This document shows positions 10,906-20,318 of a stretch of 62,777 nt of DNA, piece after piece. Below the pieces are notes generated by a model. The model was given only the letters and a program-made list of their open reading frames with translations, was not told where the DNA came from and made no database searches. The translations under genes were made by a program, and so were the position numbers. The stretch is from an uncultured Burkholderiales bacterium. Lineage in GTDB: Bacteria > Pseudomonadota > Gammaproteobacteria > Burkholderiales > Casimicrobiaceae. Positions within the stretch are counted from its first letter, which is position 1, and the number at the start of each line of letters is the position of its first letter. Where the stretch lies: assembly GCA_937944385.1 (NCBI GenBank), contig CALDYQ010000010.1, forward strand, positions 1 to 62,777, written 5' to 3'.

Positions 10906-11754
10906 TCAGGTTGACCGCAGCGCGCGCAGCAGGCTCGCGAGCGTCGATTTCAGTTCTCGACGGTCGCAGATCAGATCGATCGCACCCTTTTCGAGCAAAA
11001 ACTCGGCGCGCTGGAACCCCTCAGGCAGCTTCTCGCGCACCGTCTGCTCGATCACGCGCGGCCCGGCAAAGCCCACGAGTGCGCCCGGCTCGGCGATCAC
11101 GACATCGCCCACGAAGGCAAAGCTCGCCGAGACACCACCCATGGTCGGATCCGTGAGCACGGAGAGATAGGGCAGCTTCTTCTCGGCCAGCTCGGCGAGC
11201 CGAGCCGTGGTCTTGGCCATCTGCATGAGCGAGGCGAGGCCCTCCTGCATTCGCGCACCGCCCGAGGCCGCCACCGAGATAAAGCCACACCTGGCTCGGA
11301 TCGCGGCATCCACGCCCCGGGCGAAGCGCTCGCCCACGACAGAGCCCATCGAGCCGCCCATGAATTCGAACTCGAAGGCGGCAACGACTGCGGGCACGCG
11401 CTCGATCGTGCCCTGCATCACGACGAGCGCATCGGTCTCGCCGGTCGCCTCGCGCGCCTGCTTGAGACGTTCTGGGTAGCGCTTGCTGTCCTTGAACTTG
11501 AGCAAATCGACCGGCTGCACCTCGGCGCCGATCTCGCGCGTGCCGCCGTCATCGAGCAGACTCGCGATCCGGGCCCGGGCACCGATCCGCATGTGATGCC
11601 CGCACTTCATGCAGACATTCATGTTCTTGGCCAAGTCCTCCGCGTAGAGTACGGCGCTGCAGGCGTCGCACTTCTGCCAGAGCCCCTCGGGCACACCGCG
11701 CTTGGCGGTCGTGTCACCTTTGACGTTGGGAGAGTCGCGTTGGATCCAAGACAT
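10906..11754 (-). CDS. accD: Acetyl-CoA carboxylase carboxyltransferase subunit beta
   Basis: A 282-aa subunit that, with AccA, transfers the carboxyl group from carboxybiotin to acetyl-CoA to give malonyl-CoA, the first step of fatty acid synthesis. The N-terminal zinc ribbon has Cys29, Cys32, Cys48 and Cys51. The crotonase-fold carboxyltransferase core follows, with [15 protein letters not shown] and [14 protein letters not shown]. Length is normal for the family. It starts 86 nt after the trpA stop and is followed by folC. Confidence 0.98.
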   Translation of the reverse strand: MSWIQRDSPNVKGDTTAKRGVPEGLWQKCDACSAVLYAEDLAKNMNVCMKCGHHMRIGARARIASLLDDGGTREIGAEVQPVDLLKFKDSKRYPERLKQAREATGETDALVVMQGTIERVPAVVAAFEFEFMGGSMGSVVGERFARGVDAAIRARCGFISVAASGGARMQEGLASLMQMAKTTARLAELAEKKLPYLSVLTDPTMGGVSASFAFVGDVVIAEPGALVGFAGPRVIEQTVREKLPEGFQRAEFLLEKGAIDLICDRRELKSTLASLLRALRST

Positions 11755-11840
11755 CGAGGAGCGGCGCCCGGCCCGTTTGCGAGCCCTCGCCGAGTTCTGA
11801 AAGTGGCGTGATTGTCGCGGATTGACCGCTCAGGCGCGCC

Positions 11841-12650
11841 TCAGTCGTACCGAGGCGCGTCGAGCGCCGCCCGAATCTCGGCGAGCCAGTGGCCACTCAC
11901 CTCCGGCGCGCGATCTGGCTGATCGGCGAGCGCCTGCACAAGCGCTGAGCCGATGACCACGGCATCGGCCACCTCGGCCACGCGGCGGGCGGTCGCGCCA
12001 TCGCGGATGCCAAAGCCCACACCGACGGACACGTTGACGCGACGGCGGATCTCGGCCACGTTCTTCGCCACCTCGCCTACATCGAGATGCCCGGCTCCGG
12101 TGACGCCGCGCAGGCTCACGTAGTACACGTAGCCGCGGGCCAGCCGACCGACGGCTGCGATGCGTTCGGCACTCGAGGTCGGCGCAAGGAGGAAGATCGG
12201 GTGGAGCCCGCGCGCAGCGAGCAGCGCCGCGAAGTCCTCCGCCTCTTCCGGCGGGTAATCGACCACGAGCACGCCGTCGACACCGGCCTCCGCCGCCTGG
12301 GCGACGAAGCCTTCGCGGCCGCGCGCTTCGATTGGATTCGCGTAGCCCATGAGCACGACCGGCGTGTCGCTGTCGGTGCCGCGAAATTCGGCCACGGTGG
12401 CGAGCGTCTTGCCGAGCGTCATGCCGCGAGCGAGCGCGCGTTCGGACGAGCGCTGAATCACAGGGCCGTCGGCCATCGGGTCCGAAAAGGGCACGCCGAG
12501 TTCGATCACGTCCGCACCGGCGCGGGCGAGCGCGTGCATCACGGGCAGCGTCGATTCGATCGACGGATCACCGGCGGTCACGAACGGGATGAGCGCCTTC
12601 CGGCCCTCGGCGCGCAGGCGCTCGAAGCGGGTATCGATGCGGTTGGCCAT
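11841..12650 (-). CDS. trpA: Tryptophan synthase alpha chain
   Basis: A 269-aa TIM-barrel subunit that cleaves indole-3-glycerol phosphate and passes indole to TrpB. The catalytic Glu and Asp are in [14 protein letters not shown] near residues 48-60. The phosphate-binding [10 protein letters not shown] motif lies towards the end. ATG at 12650 overlaps the trpB stop as TGATG, which favours it over a GTG at 12659. It is coupled to trpB and followed by accD. Confidence 0.98.
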   Translation of the reverse strand: MANRIDTRFERLRAEGRKALIPFVTAGDPSIESTLPVMHALARAGADVIELGVPFSDPMADGPVIQRSSERALARGMTLGKTLATVAEFRGTDSDTPVVLMGYANPIEARGREGFVAQAAEAGVDGVLVVDYPPEEAEDFAALLAARGLHPIFLLAPTSSAERIAAVGRLARGYVYYVSLRGVTGAGHLDVGEVAKNVAEIRRRVNVSVGVGFGIRDGATARRVAEVADAVVIGSALVQALADQPDRAPEVSGHWLAEIRAALDAPRYD

Positions 12651-13852
12651 CACTGCCACTCCATGCCCGAGCGCTCCGCCACCGTGTGCATGTCCTTGTC
12701 GCCGCGGCCGGAGAGATTGACGAGCAGGATTTGGTCGCGCCCGAGCGTCGGGGCGAGCTTCGTGGCGTACGCGATCGCGTGGCTCGATTCGAGCGCCGGG
12801 ATGATGCCTTCGATCCGGCAGCAGTCGTGGAACGCTCGAAGCGCCTCCTCGTCGGTGATACCGACGTATTCAGCACGGCCAATATCCTTGAGCCACGCGT
12901 GCTCGGGGCCGACGCCGGGGTAATCCAGCCCGGCCGAGACCGAGTGCGTCTCGATGATCTGGCCATCCGAATCCTGAAGCAGGTAGGTGCGGTTGCCGTG
13001 CAGCACGCCCGGCACACCGCGCGAGAGTGAGGCAGCGTGACGCCCGCTGTCGAGGCCATCGCCTGCTGCCTCGACGCCGATCAGGCGCACCTGCTCGTGC
13101 GGGATGTAGGGATGGAAGATCCCCATCGCGTTCGAGCCGCCTCCGACGCAGGCGATCACTGCGTCCGGCTGACGGCCGGCGACCTCGGGCATCTGCCAGA
13201 GGCATTCCTTGCCGATTACGCTCTGGAAATCGCGAACGAGCATCGGATAAGGGTGCGGCCCCGCAACCGTGCCGATGATGTAGAAGGTGTCCTCCACGTT
13301 GGTCACCCAGTCCCGGAGCGCTTCGTTCAACGCATCCTTGAGCGTCTTCGACCCGCTCTCGACGGGGACTACGGTCGCGCCGAGGAGCTTCATGCGATAG
13401 ACGTTCTGTGCCTGGCGCTTGACGTCCTCGCTGCCCATGTAGACCACGCACTCGAGGCCGTAGCGGGCAGCCACCGTCGCGGTCGCCACCCCATGCTGGC
13501 CAGCGCCTGTCTCCGCGATCACGCGTGGCTTGCCCAGGCGGCGCGCGAGCAGCGCCTGCCCGATGCAGTTGTTCACCTTGTGTGCGCCGGTGTGGTTCAG
13601 GTCTTCGCGCTTGAAGTAGATCTGCGCGCCACCGAGCTGTTCGCTCCAACGCCGCGCGTGATAGATGGGGCTCGGGCGACCGACGAAGTGCTTGAGCTCG
13701 CGTTCGAACTCGGCGATGAACTCCGGGTCGTGTTGGTAGCGAGCGTATTGGGCCTTGAGTTCATCGAGCGCAGCAATCAGGGTTTCGGCAACGAAGATGC
13801 CACCGTAAGGGCCGAAATGGCCCCGCGCATCGGGCAGGTCATAGGGTTTCAT
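12650..13852 (-). CDS. trpB: Tryptophan synthase beta chain
   Basis: A 400-aa PLP enzyme joining indole and serine to tryptophan, in a complex with TrpA. The PLP lysine is Lys92 in [10 protein letters not shown]. The catalytic Glu lies in AETGAGQHG. The glycine-rich phosphate loop is GGGSNAMG, and the C-terminal serine-pyridine contact is in LSGRGDKD. Length is normal. It ends in a TGATG overlap with trpA and starts 50 nt after trpF. Only the late tryptophan genes trpF, trpB and trpA are here; trpE, D and C are elsewhere. Confidence 0.98.
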   Translation of the reverse strand: MKPYDLPDARGHFGPYGGIFVAETLIAALDELKAQYARYQHDPEFIAEFERELKHFVGRPSPIYHARRWSEQLGGAQIYFKREDLNHTGAHKVNNCIGQALLARRLGKPRVIAETGAGQHGVATATVAARYGLECVVYMGSEDVKRQAQNVYRMKLLGATVVPVESGSKTLKDALNEALRDWVTNVEDTFYIIGTVAGPHPYPMLVRDFQSVIGKECLWQMPEVAGRQPDAVIACVGGGSNAMGIFHPYIPHEQVRLIGVEAAGDGLDSGRHAASLSRGVPGVLHGNRTYLLQDSDGQIIETHSVSAGLDYPGVGPEHAWLKDIGRAEYVGITDEEALRAFHDCCRIEGIIPALESSHAIAYATKLAPTLGRDQILLVNLSGRGDKDMHTVAERSGMEWQ

Positions 13853-13902
13853 GGCGTGATCACGGAGAGTGCGCTCCGACAGACGTGTGCCGTGGGCAAG
13901 GA

Positions 13903-14607
13903 TCAGCCGAGCCGCTGATCCGCCTCACGCACCGCCCGACAGAACGCGTGGATGAGTTCGGATGACTTCTTGCCGCGCGTGATTTCCACGCCGCTCGAGA
14001 CATCCACCGCGTAGGGTCGGACGCTCGCGATCGCCTCAGCCACGTTTTGCGCGGTCAAGCCACCAGACAAAACGAGCCGAGGCGCGGGCACGGCGGGCGA
14101 ACCCGACGCCGACGCATCGCGAAGAGGTCGTGCGTGCGGGTCGGGTTGTCGGATCGGTTGTCGGATCAATCGCCAATCGAAGCTCCGGCCACTGCCGCCA
14201 TGCCCGCTCGACGGGGTATCGAGCAGAAGTGCTGCGGCATTCATGTAGCTTCCCCCGAATTCTAGGACGTCGATCGGGCCGGCAACAGAGGTGGCCTTGA
14301 TGTAGGGGCGACCGAACTGCGCACACCAAGCCGCCGTTTCATGCGTCGTCGATCCGTGGAACTGCAGCACGTCCACACGCGCATGCTCGATGACCTCGCG
14401 AACCGCCTCGGCGGATGCATCGACGAACAACGCGACCGTGGTGACGAAGGCGGGTACTCGGGCGGCCAGCTTGGCGGCCTGCGCGGGTGACACGGCACGA
14501 ACCGAGGGCGGGTAGAAAACGAATCCGATCGCATCCGCGCCTGCGTCCACTGCTGCATCGACGTGTTCGGCCGTGGAGAGGCCGCAAATCTTTATGCGGG
14601 TCCGCAT
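13903..14607 (-). CDS. trpF: Phosphoribosylanthranilate isomerase with an unusual insertion
   Basis: A 234-aa TIM-barrel enzyme of tryptophan synthesis. The catalytic Cys is in KICGLS near the start, and the catalytic Asp is in [13 protein letters not shown]. The phosphate-binding [10 protein letters not shown] and DVSSGVE motifs are intact, so it should be active. Between FDWRLI and LVLSGGLT there are about 25 extra residues rich in Arg, Pro and Ala, partly built from a 12-bp tandem duplication (14144-14167). ATG at 14607 overlaps truA by 16 nt. A TTG at 14619 is less likely. Confidence 0.95.
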   Translation of the reverse strand: MRTRIKICGLSTAEHVDAAVDAGADAIGFVFYPPSVRAVSPAQAAKLAARVPAFVTTVALFVDASAEAVREVIEHARVDVLQFHGSTTHETAAWCAQFGRPYIKATSVAGPIDVLEFGGSYMNAAALLLDTPSSGHGGSGRSFDWRLIRQPIRQPDPHARPLRDASASGSPAVPAPRLVLSGGLTAQNVAEAIASVRPYAVDVSSGVEITRGKKSSELIHAFCRAVREADQRLG

Positions 14608-15443
14608 GACGGAACGCAACCGGGCAGGGGATCGACGTAGGTCTCGGGCAGGCTACTGTCGACATCGTATTCGATGCCGCAGAGGTAGAGCCCATCGGGC
14701 GAGAAGGTCGGAGCGGCCGCACTCCGGTCCCGCGCCTCGATCAGCCGGGCGAGCCAGTCCACGTCCTCTCGGCCGCTGCCGATATAGACGAGCGCACCGA
14801 TGATGTTGCGGATCATGTGGTGCAGGAAAGCGTCGGCATGAAAGTCGAAGCGCAGGAGCGTGCCGCGTCGTTCGACCTGTGCGCCGTGGACGGTCTTGAT
14901 CGGTGATTTCGCTTGGCATTCCGCCGCGCGAAAGCTCGTGAAGTCATGCTGGCCGATCAACGCGGGCAGCGCCGCCTCGATGCGCGGGAGATCGAGCGGC
15001 CAATGCGTCCAGCCGACCCGCCCCGCAAGCAAACCCGGCCGGGTGGGCGTGCTCTGCAACAGGTAGCAGTATCGTCGCGAGCGGGCCGAGAACCGGGCAT
15101 GAAAATCGGCAGCAACCGGCACGGCCCAGCGCACCGCGATGTCCTCGGGGAGGAAGCGCGCGCTGCCGCGGACCCACGCGCTCGCAGGGCGCTCGACCGG
15201 CGCATCGAAATGCACGACCTGCAGGCTCGCATGAACGCCGGCGTCGGTGCGCCCCGCGGCGATCACAGTCACCGGTGTCTGGGCCACCTCACGCAGGGCG
15301 GCCTCGAGGCGAGCCTGCACCGTGTCCCCGCTGGCTTGGCGTTGCCAGCCGAGATAGCGCCGGCCGCAGTAATCGATGCCGAGGGCCCAGCGGCCCGTGG
15401 CACGAGGCTCTGTGGACGAGCCGGTGCCGGACTCGGACGTCAT
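14592..15443 (-). CDS. truA: tRNA pseudouridine(38-40) synthase
   Basis: A 283-aa enzyme that makes pseudouridine at positions 38-40 of the tRNA anticodon arm. The catalytic Asp is in AAGRTDAGVHA (Asp67). The conserved HHMIRNIIG motif near residue 220 and the C-terminal APTFSPDGLYL segment are present. ATG at 15443 forms a TGATG overlap with the fimV stop. The 3' end overlaps trpF by 16 nt. The fimV-truA-trpF order is typical of betaproteobacteria. Confidence 0.97.
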   Translation of the reverse strand: MTSESGTGSSTEPRATGRWALGIDYCGRRYLGWQRQASGDTVQARLEAALREVAQTPVTVIAAGRTDAGVHASLQVVHFDAPVERPASAWVRGSARFLPEDIAVRWAVPVAADFHARFSARSRRYCYLLQSTPTRPGLLAGRVGWTHWPLDLPRIEAALPALIGQHDFTSFRAAECQAKSPIKTVHGAQVERRGTLLRFDFHADAFLHHMIRNIIGALVYIGSGREDVDWLARLIEARDRSAAAPTFSPDGLYLCGIEYDVDSSLPETYVDPLPGCVPSCGPA

Positions 15444-18154
15444 CAACCACCGAGCTTGGCAAGCAGACTCCGAGCTTCCTTCTGCTGGCTCTCATCGCCG
15501 TCGCGGATGACTTCCTGCAGGATTTCCCTGGCGCCTTCGCGGTCGCCCATTTCCTCGTAGGCCTTGGCCAGATCGAGCTTGGTCGCGGCGTCATGCCACT
15601 GGCCATCGAGGATGGACGGCGTCGGCTCCGAGAATCCCTTGCGTCCGGCGTCGAACGAGAGGTCGAGCATCTCGGGGCGCATCGCCGGTCCGACCGCGCC
15701 CAGATTCGTGGGCGTGGAAGTGGAGAAATCGGTGAAGTCGGACGCAGGGTCAGGCAGCTGACCCGCGGCAGTCGCCTTCTTGAGCGAGGCCTCGAGCTGC
15801 GCGAGATCGTCCTCGAGCGACTTTTTCTTGCCTCCAGTCGCGGGGGCTGCGATGGGGGGCATCGTGTCACCGAATGTGGTCGATGTCGCGGCCGCCGCCG
15901 CGCCCGCGGCTGTGGCGGCCAGTGCAACCGGCGGGCTGGCCACCGGAACCGGTGCGGCGACTGCGGGCGCTACAGGTTCGAGCGCAAAATTCGGCATCGC
16001 TGCCGGCGCGGGCGCGGGCGCCTTCGGCGGTGCCGCAATCGTCATGCCATCGAGAACGAAATCGAGGCCGCCATCGCCCGGTGCAGGTGCTGCACGGGGC
16101 GCGGCGGTTGGCGGCTGCGTGGGCGGAGCCGGCGTGAAGGTCGGCTTCTCCGGAATTCCCGGGGGCGGTGCAGCCACGCCGGGCATCACCGAAGGCGCGC
16201 TGCCACCGAAGTGCGTCGCCTCGAGTTCTTTCAGCTTGCCAGCGAAATCGGCGCCGCGCTCCATCGCACGGACGTCGCCCGCGAGGCGGTTGAAGGTGTC
16301 GCGGTCGCCGCGCAGCGCCGCGAGTTCCGCAAGCTTCGTTGCAATGTCGGGCCGCTGCGGATCGCGTTCGAGGGCTTCCTTGAGGATCTCTTCGGCCTGT
16401 GCCTCACGGCCGTAGGCAATGTAGACCTCGGCTTCAGCGATCGGATCGACTTCCGTGGAATCGATCGTGCCCATGCCGGAGCGGCTGAACTGGCTCTTGA
16501 CCGGCGCGTCATTGGTCTTCACGACTCCCAGACCCGAGGTGCCGAACACGGTATCAGGCGCGCTGGTGATCGGACCGGGTTCGGCAGCAATGCGCGCAGC
16601 GGTGTCGACGCCGCGGGCATCGTCGTTGGCGCGACGACGGCGGAGCCAGGCGAGCGCTCCCAAGCCGCCGAGGAGCGCCAGGGCAGCGCCGGCCAAGGGC
16701 AGCGGGTTGTCCCCGAGCATCGCGAGGATGCCGTCATCCTGCGGAGCCGGGGCGGGCGCAGGCGCCGGTTTCGGAGCCGCCGGCGGAACCGCGGGCGCGG
16801 GTGGCGGCGCGGCCGGTGCCGGGGGAGGCGGCGGCGGTGCAGGTTCGGCCGGAGGCGGCGGCGGGGGTGTCACTGGCGCGGCGGCCGGCACGACAGGTGC
16901 CGGTGGTGGCGCCACAGGGGCTTGCGCGACCTGGGGCGCAGGCGCCGGTGCCGGGGCAGGCGTCGGCGCGGGTACAGCCGGTGCGGCTGCCGGAGCGGGA
17001 GCCGCCTTGGCGGCTACGGACGCCTCCTTCGCTGCAGTCTGCGCGTTGGCCAGTGTCTGGTTCTTGAGGGCCAGCGCCTTCTCGAGATCCTGCTTGGTAC
17101 GCTCGAGCTGCTTGGCGCGAGACTCCTGTTCCGCGAGCGCTTTGGTTGCCGCCACCGCATCTTCCTTGGCCGCCTGCTTCGCGCGCTCGCCCTGCGACAG
17201 GCGGAGGCGATCGCCCGACGTGGGCGGTGCGGCTGAATCGGTCACGGCACCGGTGATCTGTCCGCCGGTACGGCCCTGAGGTGCGTCTGCGGCGACCGTG
17301 GGAATGTTGTCACTGACGCGGGCGGCGTAGCTGCGCCAACTCGAGGCCTGCGCCCGGACCTCGGACGACGCGGCGATCGGATCGACCGCGCGCGCCTCCG
17401 CCTCGGTGGGCAGTGACAGCGTGACTCCGCTCCGCAATCGATTGATGTTGCCGCCAATGAACGCCTCGGGGTTCGCCCGCTGGATGGCGATCATCAACTG
17501 ATCGAGCGAGATGCCGGGCCGTTCATTGCGCCGGGCAATAGCGGAGAGCGTGTCGCCCGACCGCACGGTGTAGCGGTCAGCCGAAGCACTTGCCTGCAGA
17601 GGCTCTTGGCGACGCGGAGCAGTGACCGACGTCGCGCCCGCCGCAGGCACCGCGGCGACCGCTGGCGCAGGGGGCGCCACCGGGACGGCGGCAGGTGCAG
17701 GCGCAGGTGCGGCGAAGGGCGCGGGCGTCACCGGATCGATGGCCTGGGCCGTGGCCACTCCGGGCGGATCGAGCAGGAACACGAACTCGCGCACCAGTCG
17801 ACCGGTACTCGAGTTGACCTCGATGAGCAGATCGATGTACGGCTCGTTGATCGGCTGGGTGCTGGTGACGCGAAGCACAGTGCGTCCATCGGGCTTGCGC
17901 TGGGGCGTGACCTGGATCGCCGCAAGCACGGGCTGATAGTCGATGCGCGCAGTAGCGTAGGTCGCGCGCGAGGCGACCGCTGCCCGCACGCTCGAGAAAT
18001 CATCACCCGCCGCGAGGTTGAGATCGACCTCGGCCACCAAGGGCTGCCCCAGCGCCGACGAGACGTTGAGCCTTCCCAGTCCGAGCGCCGAGACATCCGT
18101 CGTCGCAACCAAGCCCGCCAATGCGAGCGCGACCACAATGGGTTTTTGGCGCAC
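15443..18154 (-). CDS. fimV: FimV-family peptidoglycan-binding polar protein
   Basis: A protein of about 903 aa related to FimV, the polar inner-membrane organiser of type IV pili and twitching motility. A signal peptide begins fMet-RQKPIVV and ends near SALG. Then come the FimV N-terminal domain (about 25-135), a LysM domain (about 194-249) and a coiled coil rich in Lys/Glu/Ala (about 305-370). A long Pro/Ala linker and one membrane segment (about 485-505) follow. The cytoplasmic part has TPR-like helices and the conserved FimV C-terminal module, ending LLAKLGG. I chose GTG at 18154 because GAGGGCGGC precedes it and the signal peptide starts there. An in-frame ATG at 18196 would add 14 hydrophobic residues. 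It is followed by truA and preceded by leuB. Confidence 0.92.
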   Translation of the reverse strand: MRQKPIVVALALAGLVATTDVSALGLGRLNVSSALGQPLVAEVDLNLAAGDDFSSVRAAVASRATYATARIDYQPVLAAIQVTPQRKPDGRTVLRVTSTQPINEPYIDLLIEVNSSTGRLVREFVFLLDPPGVATAQAIDPVTPAPFAAPAPAPAAVPVAPPAPAVAAVPAAGATSVTAPRRQEPLQASASADRYTVRSGDTLSAIARRNERPGISLDQLMIAIQRANPEAFIGGNINRLRSGVTLSLPTEAEARAVDPIAASSEVRAQASSWRSYAARVSDNIPTVAADAPQGRTGGQITGAVTDSAAPPTSGDRLRLSQGERAKQAAKEDAVAATKALAEQESRAKQLERTKQDLEKALALKNQTLANAQTAAKEASVAAKAAPAPAAAPAVPAPTPAPAPAPAPQVAQAPVAPPPAPVVPAAAPVTPPPPPPAEPAPPPPPPAPAAPPPAPAVPPAAPKPAPAPAPAPQDDGILAMLGDNPLPLAGAALALLGGLGALAWLRRRRANDDARGVDTAARIAAEPGPITSAPDTVFGTSGLGVVKTNDAPVKSQFSRSGMGTIDSTEVDPIAEAEVYIAYGREAQAEEILKEALERDPQRPDIATKLAELAALRGDRDTFNRLAGDVRAMERGADFAGKLKELEATHFGGSAPSVMPGVAAPPPGIPEKPTFTPAPPTQPPTAAPRAAPAPGDGGLDFVLDGMTIAAPPKAPAPAPAAMPNFALEPVAPAVAAPVPVASPPVALAATAAGAAAAATSTTFGDTMPPIAAPATGGKKKSLEDDLAQLEASLKKATAAGQLPDPASDFTDFSTSTPTNLGAVGPAMRPEMLDLSFDAGRKGFSEPTPSILDGQWHDAATKLDLAKAYEEMGDREGAREILQEVIRDGDESQQKEARSLLAKLGG

Positions 18155-18412
18155 GATGCCGCCCTCAGTGAATTCCTTGGGGAAGAAAAATAACATCAGG
18201 GACTTACAGCCGCAAGCTCAATCAACCTGTTAACTGTACCGTGGAGTTTGTGGGCACTCACATTAGGATGATGCCTATGACTCGACGTCGCAACATCTTG
18301 TGGTGACCATGGGACGAAACCCCAAGATGTAGTGAAACGCTCACACGGACACCCCATGTCGGCGTCATGCAACACCGAACGGCGTGCGGGCCGAGCCGAC
18401 AGAGCGCGCGTC

Positions 18413-19480
18413 TCAGATGGCGTCCACGAGGGCATCCCCCATCGCACGCGTCCCGATCGCGTTCGGGTGCAACGGGTCTGTGATGTCTGCGGTGCGCAGG
18501 CCTTGCGCGAGCACCTGCCGGACACCGCGCTCGATGCGCTCGGCCAGATCCGCCCGGCCGAAGCTGTAGCGCATCATCATCGCGAGCGAAAGCACCGTGG
18601 CTATCGGATTGGCGCGGTCCTGCCCGGCGATGTCGGGCGCTGAGCCATGAATCGGCTCGTACATACCCTTCTGGTTCGCGTCGAGGGAGGCCGACGGTAG
18701 CATCCCGATCGATCCAGCCAGCATAGACGCCTCGTCCGAAAGGATATCGCCGAAGATGTTGCCAGTGACGATCACGTCGAACTGCTTGGGTGCCCGCACG
18801 AGTTGCATCGCGGCGTTGTCCACATACATATGCGTGAGCTCGACGTCCGGGTAGTCACGTCCGACGCGTGTCACGACCTCGCGCCAAAGGATCGAGGTGT
18901 CGAGCACATTCGCCTTGTCGACACTGGTCAGTCGCCGCGAGCGCTTGCGTGCGGTCTCGAAACCCACGCGTGCGATCCGCTCGATTTCGCTCACCGCGTA
19001 GTGCATCGTGTCGAAGCCCTCCTCCTCGCCGGCCGCGTTCACGCGACGACCGCGCGGCTGCCCGAAGTAAATGTCGCCCGTGAGCTCGCGGATGATCATG
19101 AGATCGAGCCCGGCGACCACCTCGGGCTTGAGCGACGAGGCGCTCGCAAGCTCCGGATACAGGAGGGCAGGCCGGAGGTTGGCGAACAGCCCGAGGTCGC
19201 GCCGGATCGCGAGCAGCCCTTGCTCCGGCCGCAGTGCACGCGGCAGCGTGTCGTACTTCGGGCCACCGACACAGCCGAGCAGGATCGCCTGCGCCGCACG
19301 CGCCTGCTGCTGGGTGCGCTCGGGAAACGGATGGCCGTACTGGTCGTAGGCGGCACCGCCCAGCACCCCGGACTCCATCCGGATGGGCACCCCCTCGCGT
19401 TGAAACTTTTCGAGGATGCGCACGGCCTGGCCCACGATTTCGGGACCGATGCCATCGCCGGGGAGGATGAGGATGTTCAC
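18413..19480 (-). CDS. leuB: 3-isopropylmalate dehydrogenase
   Basis: A 355-aa NAD-dependent enzyme that oxidises and decarboxylates 3-isopropylmalate in leucine synthesis. The protein starts at GTG with [13 protein letters not shown], the usual N-terminus of the family. The substrate-binding Arg residues lie in [12 protein letters not shown]. The NAD/Mg2+ side shows [15 protein letters not shown] and the adenine-binding GSAPDIAGQ. The much longer open frame upstream is antisense-type extension and not part of the gene. It lies 44 nt after leuD. A 258-nt gap without the expected asd gene follows before the fimV start. Confidence 0.97.
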   Translation of the reverse strand: MNILILPGDGIGPEIVGQAVRILEKFQREGVPIRMESGVLGGAAYDQYGHPFPERTQQQARAAQAILLGCVGGPKYDTLPRALRPEQGLLAIRRDLGLFANLRPALLYPELASASSLKPEVVAGLDLMIIRELTGDIYFGQPRGRRVNAAGEEEGFDTMHYAVSEIERIARVGFETARKRSRRLTSVDKANVLDTSILWREVVTRVGRDYPDVELTHMYVDNAAMQLVRAPKQFDVIVTGNIFGDILSDEASMLAGSIGMLPSASLDANQKGMYEPIHGSAPDIAGQDRANPIATVLSLAMMMRYSFGRADLAERIERGVRQVLAQGLRTADITDPLHPNAIGTRAMGDALVDAI

Positions 19481-19524
19481 GTGCAGAGGGAGAGATGGTT
19501 GAAACGAGATTCGGTTGCGGCTTC

Positions 19525-20166
19525 TCAGGCGACGAGCCAAGGCCGCGCAGCAAAATGCTGCGCCTCGAAGTCGCGGATCGCATCCGCGTGCTTGAGCGTG
19601 AGCGCAATATCGTCCCAGCCGTGGAGCAGACGATCCTTGCGTGAGGGCTCGACATCGAACGAGGCGACGACCGCCCCATCGGTGGTGCTCACCGTCTGCG
19701 CGGCGAGATCGACCGTCAGGCGGAAGCCCGGGAACGCCGCGCAGTCCGCGAAAAGCCGATCGATCACCGGGTCCGGCAGCCTCAGGGCAAGCAGCCCGTT
19801 GTTGAGCGCATTCGAATGGAAGATGTCGCCGAAGGAGGGCGCCAGCACGACGCGGAAGCCGTACTGCAGAAGCGCCCAGGGCGCATGCTCGCGTGACGAG
19901 CCGCAGCCGAAGTTCTGCCGCGCGAGCAGAATGCTCGCCCCGGCATACCTCGGCTGGTTCAGGACGAAGTCCGGGTTGCGCGGGCGCGCCGCGTTGTCCA
20001 TGCCGGGCTGGCCGACATCGAGGTAGCGCCATTCGTCGAAGCAGTTCTCGCCGTAGCCGGTGCGCTTGATCGACTTCAAAAACTGCTTCGGGATGATCGC
20101 GTCGGTGTCGACGTTGGCCCGGTCGAGCGGCGCGACGAGCCCGGTGTGAACGGTAAATGGTTCCAC
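19525..20166 (-). CDS. leuD: 3-isopropylmalate dehydratase small subunit
   Basis: A 213-aa subunit that pairs with LeuC to isomerise 2- to 3-isopropylmalate. The family motifs [12 protein letters not shown] (about 22-33) and [14 protein letters not shown] are intact. I chose GTG at 20166 because AGGA precedes it and the family N-terminus (EPFTVHTG) follows at once. It starts 2 nt after the stop of the small entericidin-type gene, so the leuC-lipoprotein-leuD order is probably one transcript. Confidence 0.97.
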   Translation of the reverse strand: MEPFTVHTGLVAPLDRANVDTDAIIPKQFLKSIKRTGYGENCFDEWRYLDVGQPGMDNAARPRNPDFVLNQPRYAGASILLARQNFGCGSSREHAPWALLQYGFRVVLAPSFGDIFHSNALNNGLLALRLPDPVIDRLFADCAAFPGFRLTVDLAAQTVSTTDGAVVASFDVEPSRKDRLLHGWDDIALTLKHADAIRDFEAQHFAARPWLVA

Positions 20167-20168
20167 GA

Positions 20169-20300
20169 CTACTTTTTCCTGGCCGCGTCTTCGATCTTCT
20201 CGCCGGCCTTCTGCATGTCCTTGCCGATCCCCTGGATCGTGTTGCAACCCGCAAGCGAGATCAGGCCGAGCACCGCAAGCACTGCCGCGATGGTCTTCAT
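20169..20300 (-). CDS. Entericidin-type small lipoprotein
   Basis: This 43-aa gene starts with ATG at 20300 after a strong GGGAGGAG site. The product has a short signal peptide ([18 protein letters not shown]) ending in the lipobox LAGC, then [18 protein letters not shown] and a basic tail (AARKK). This layout matches the entericidin A/B family of tiny cell-envelope lipoproteins. Entericidins are described as a toxin/antidote pair in E. coli, but only one member is seen here and its role is unknown. It fits exactly between leuC and leuD, an arrangement I recall from other betaproteobacteria. Confidence 0.9.
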   Translation of the reverse strand: MKTIAAVLAVLGLISLAGCNTIQGIGKDMQKAGEKIEDAARKK

Positions 20301-20318
20301 AAAACTCCTCCCACTCGG

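Noticed and set aside
14144-14167. Tandem repeat in trpF read as a CRISPR or intein remnant
   Set aside because: There are only two 12-bp copies, in frame, without spacers, and no splicing motifs.
15275-17236. 653-codon plus-strand frame rich in Arg and Gly
   Set aside because: It is antisense to fimV, whose domains are clear. The composition is that of a shadow frame of Ala/Pro-rich high-GC coding DNA.
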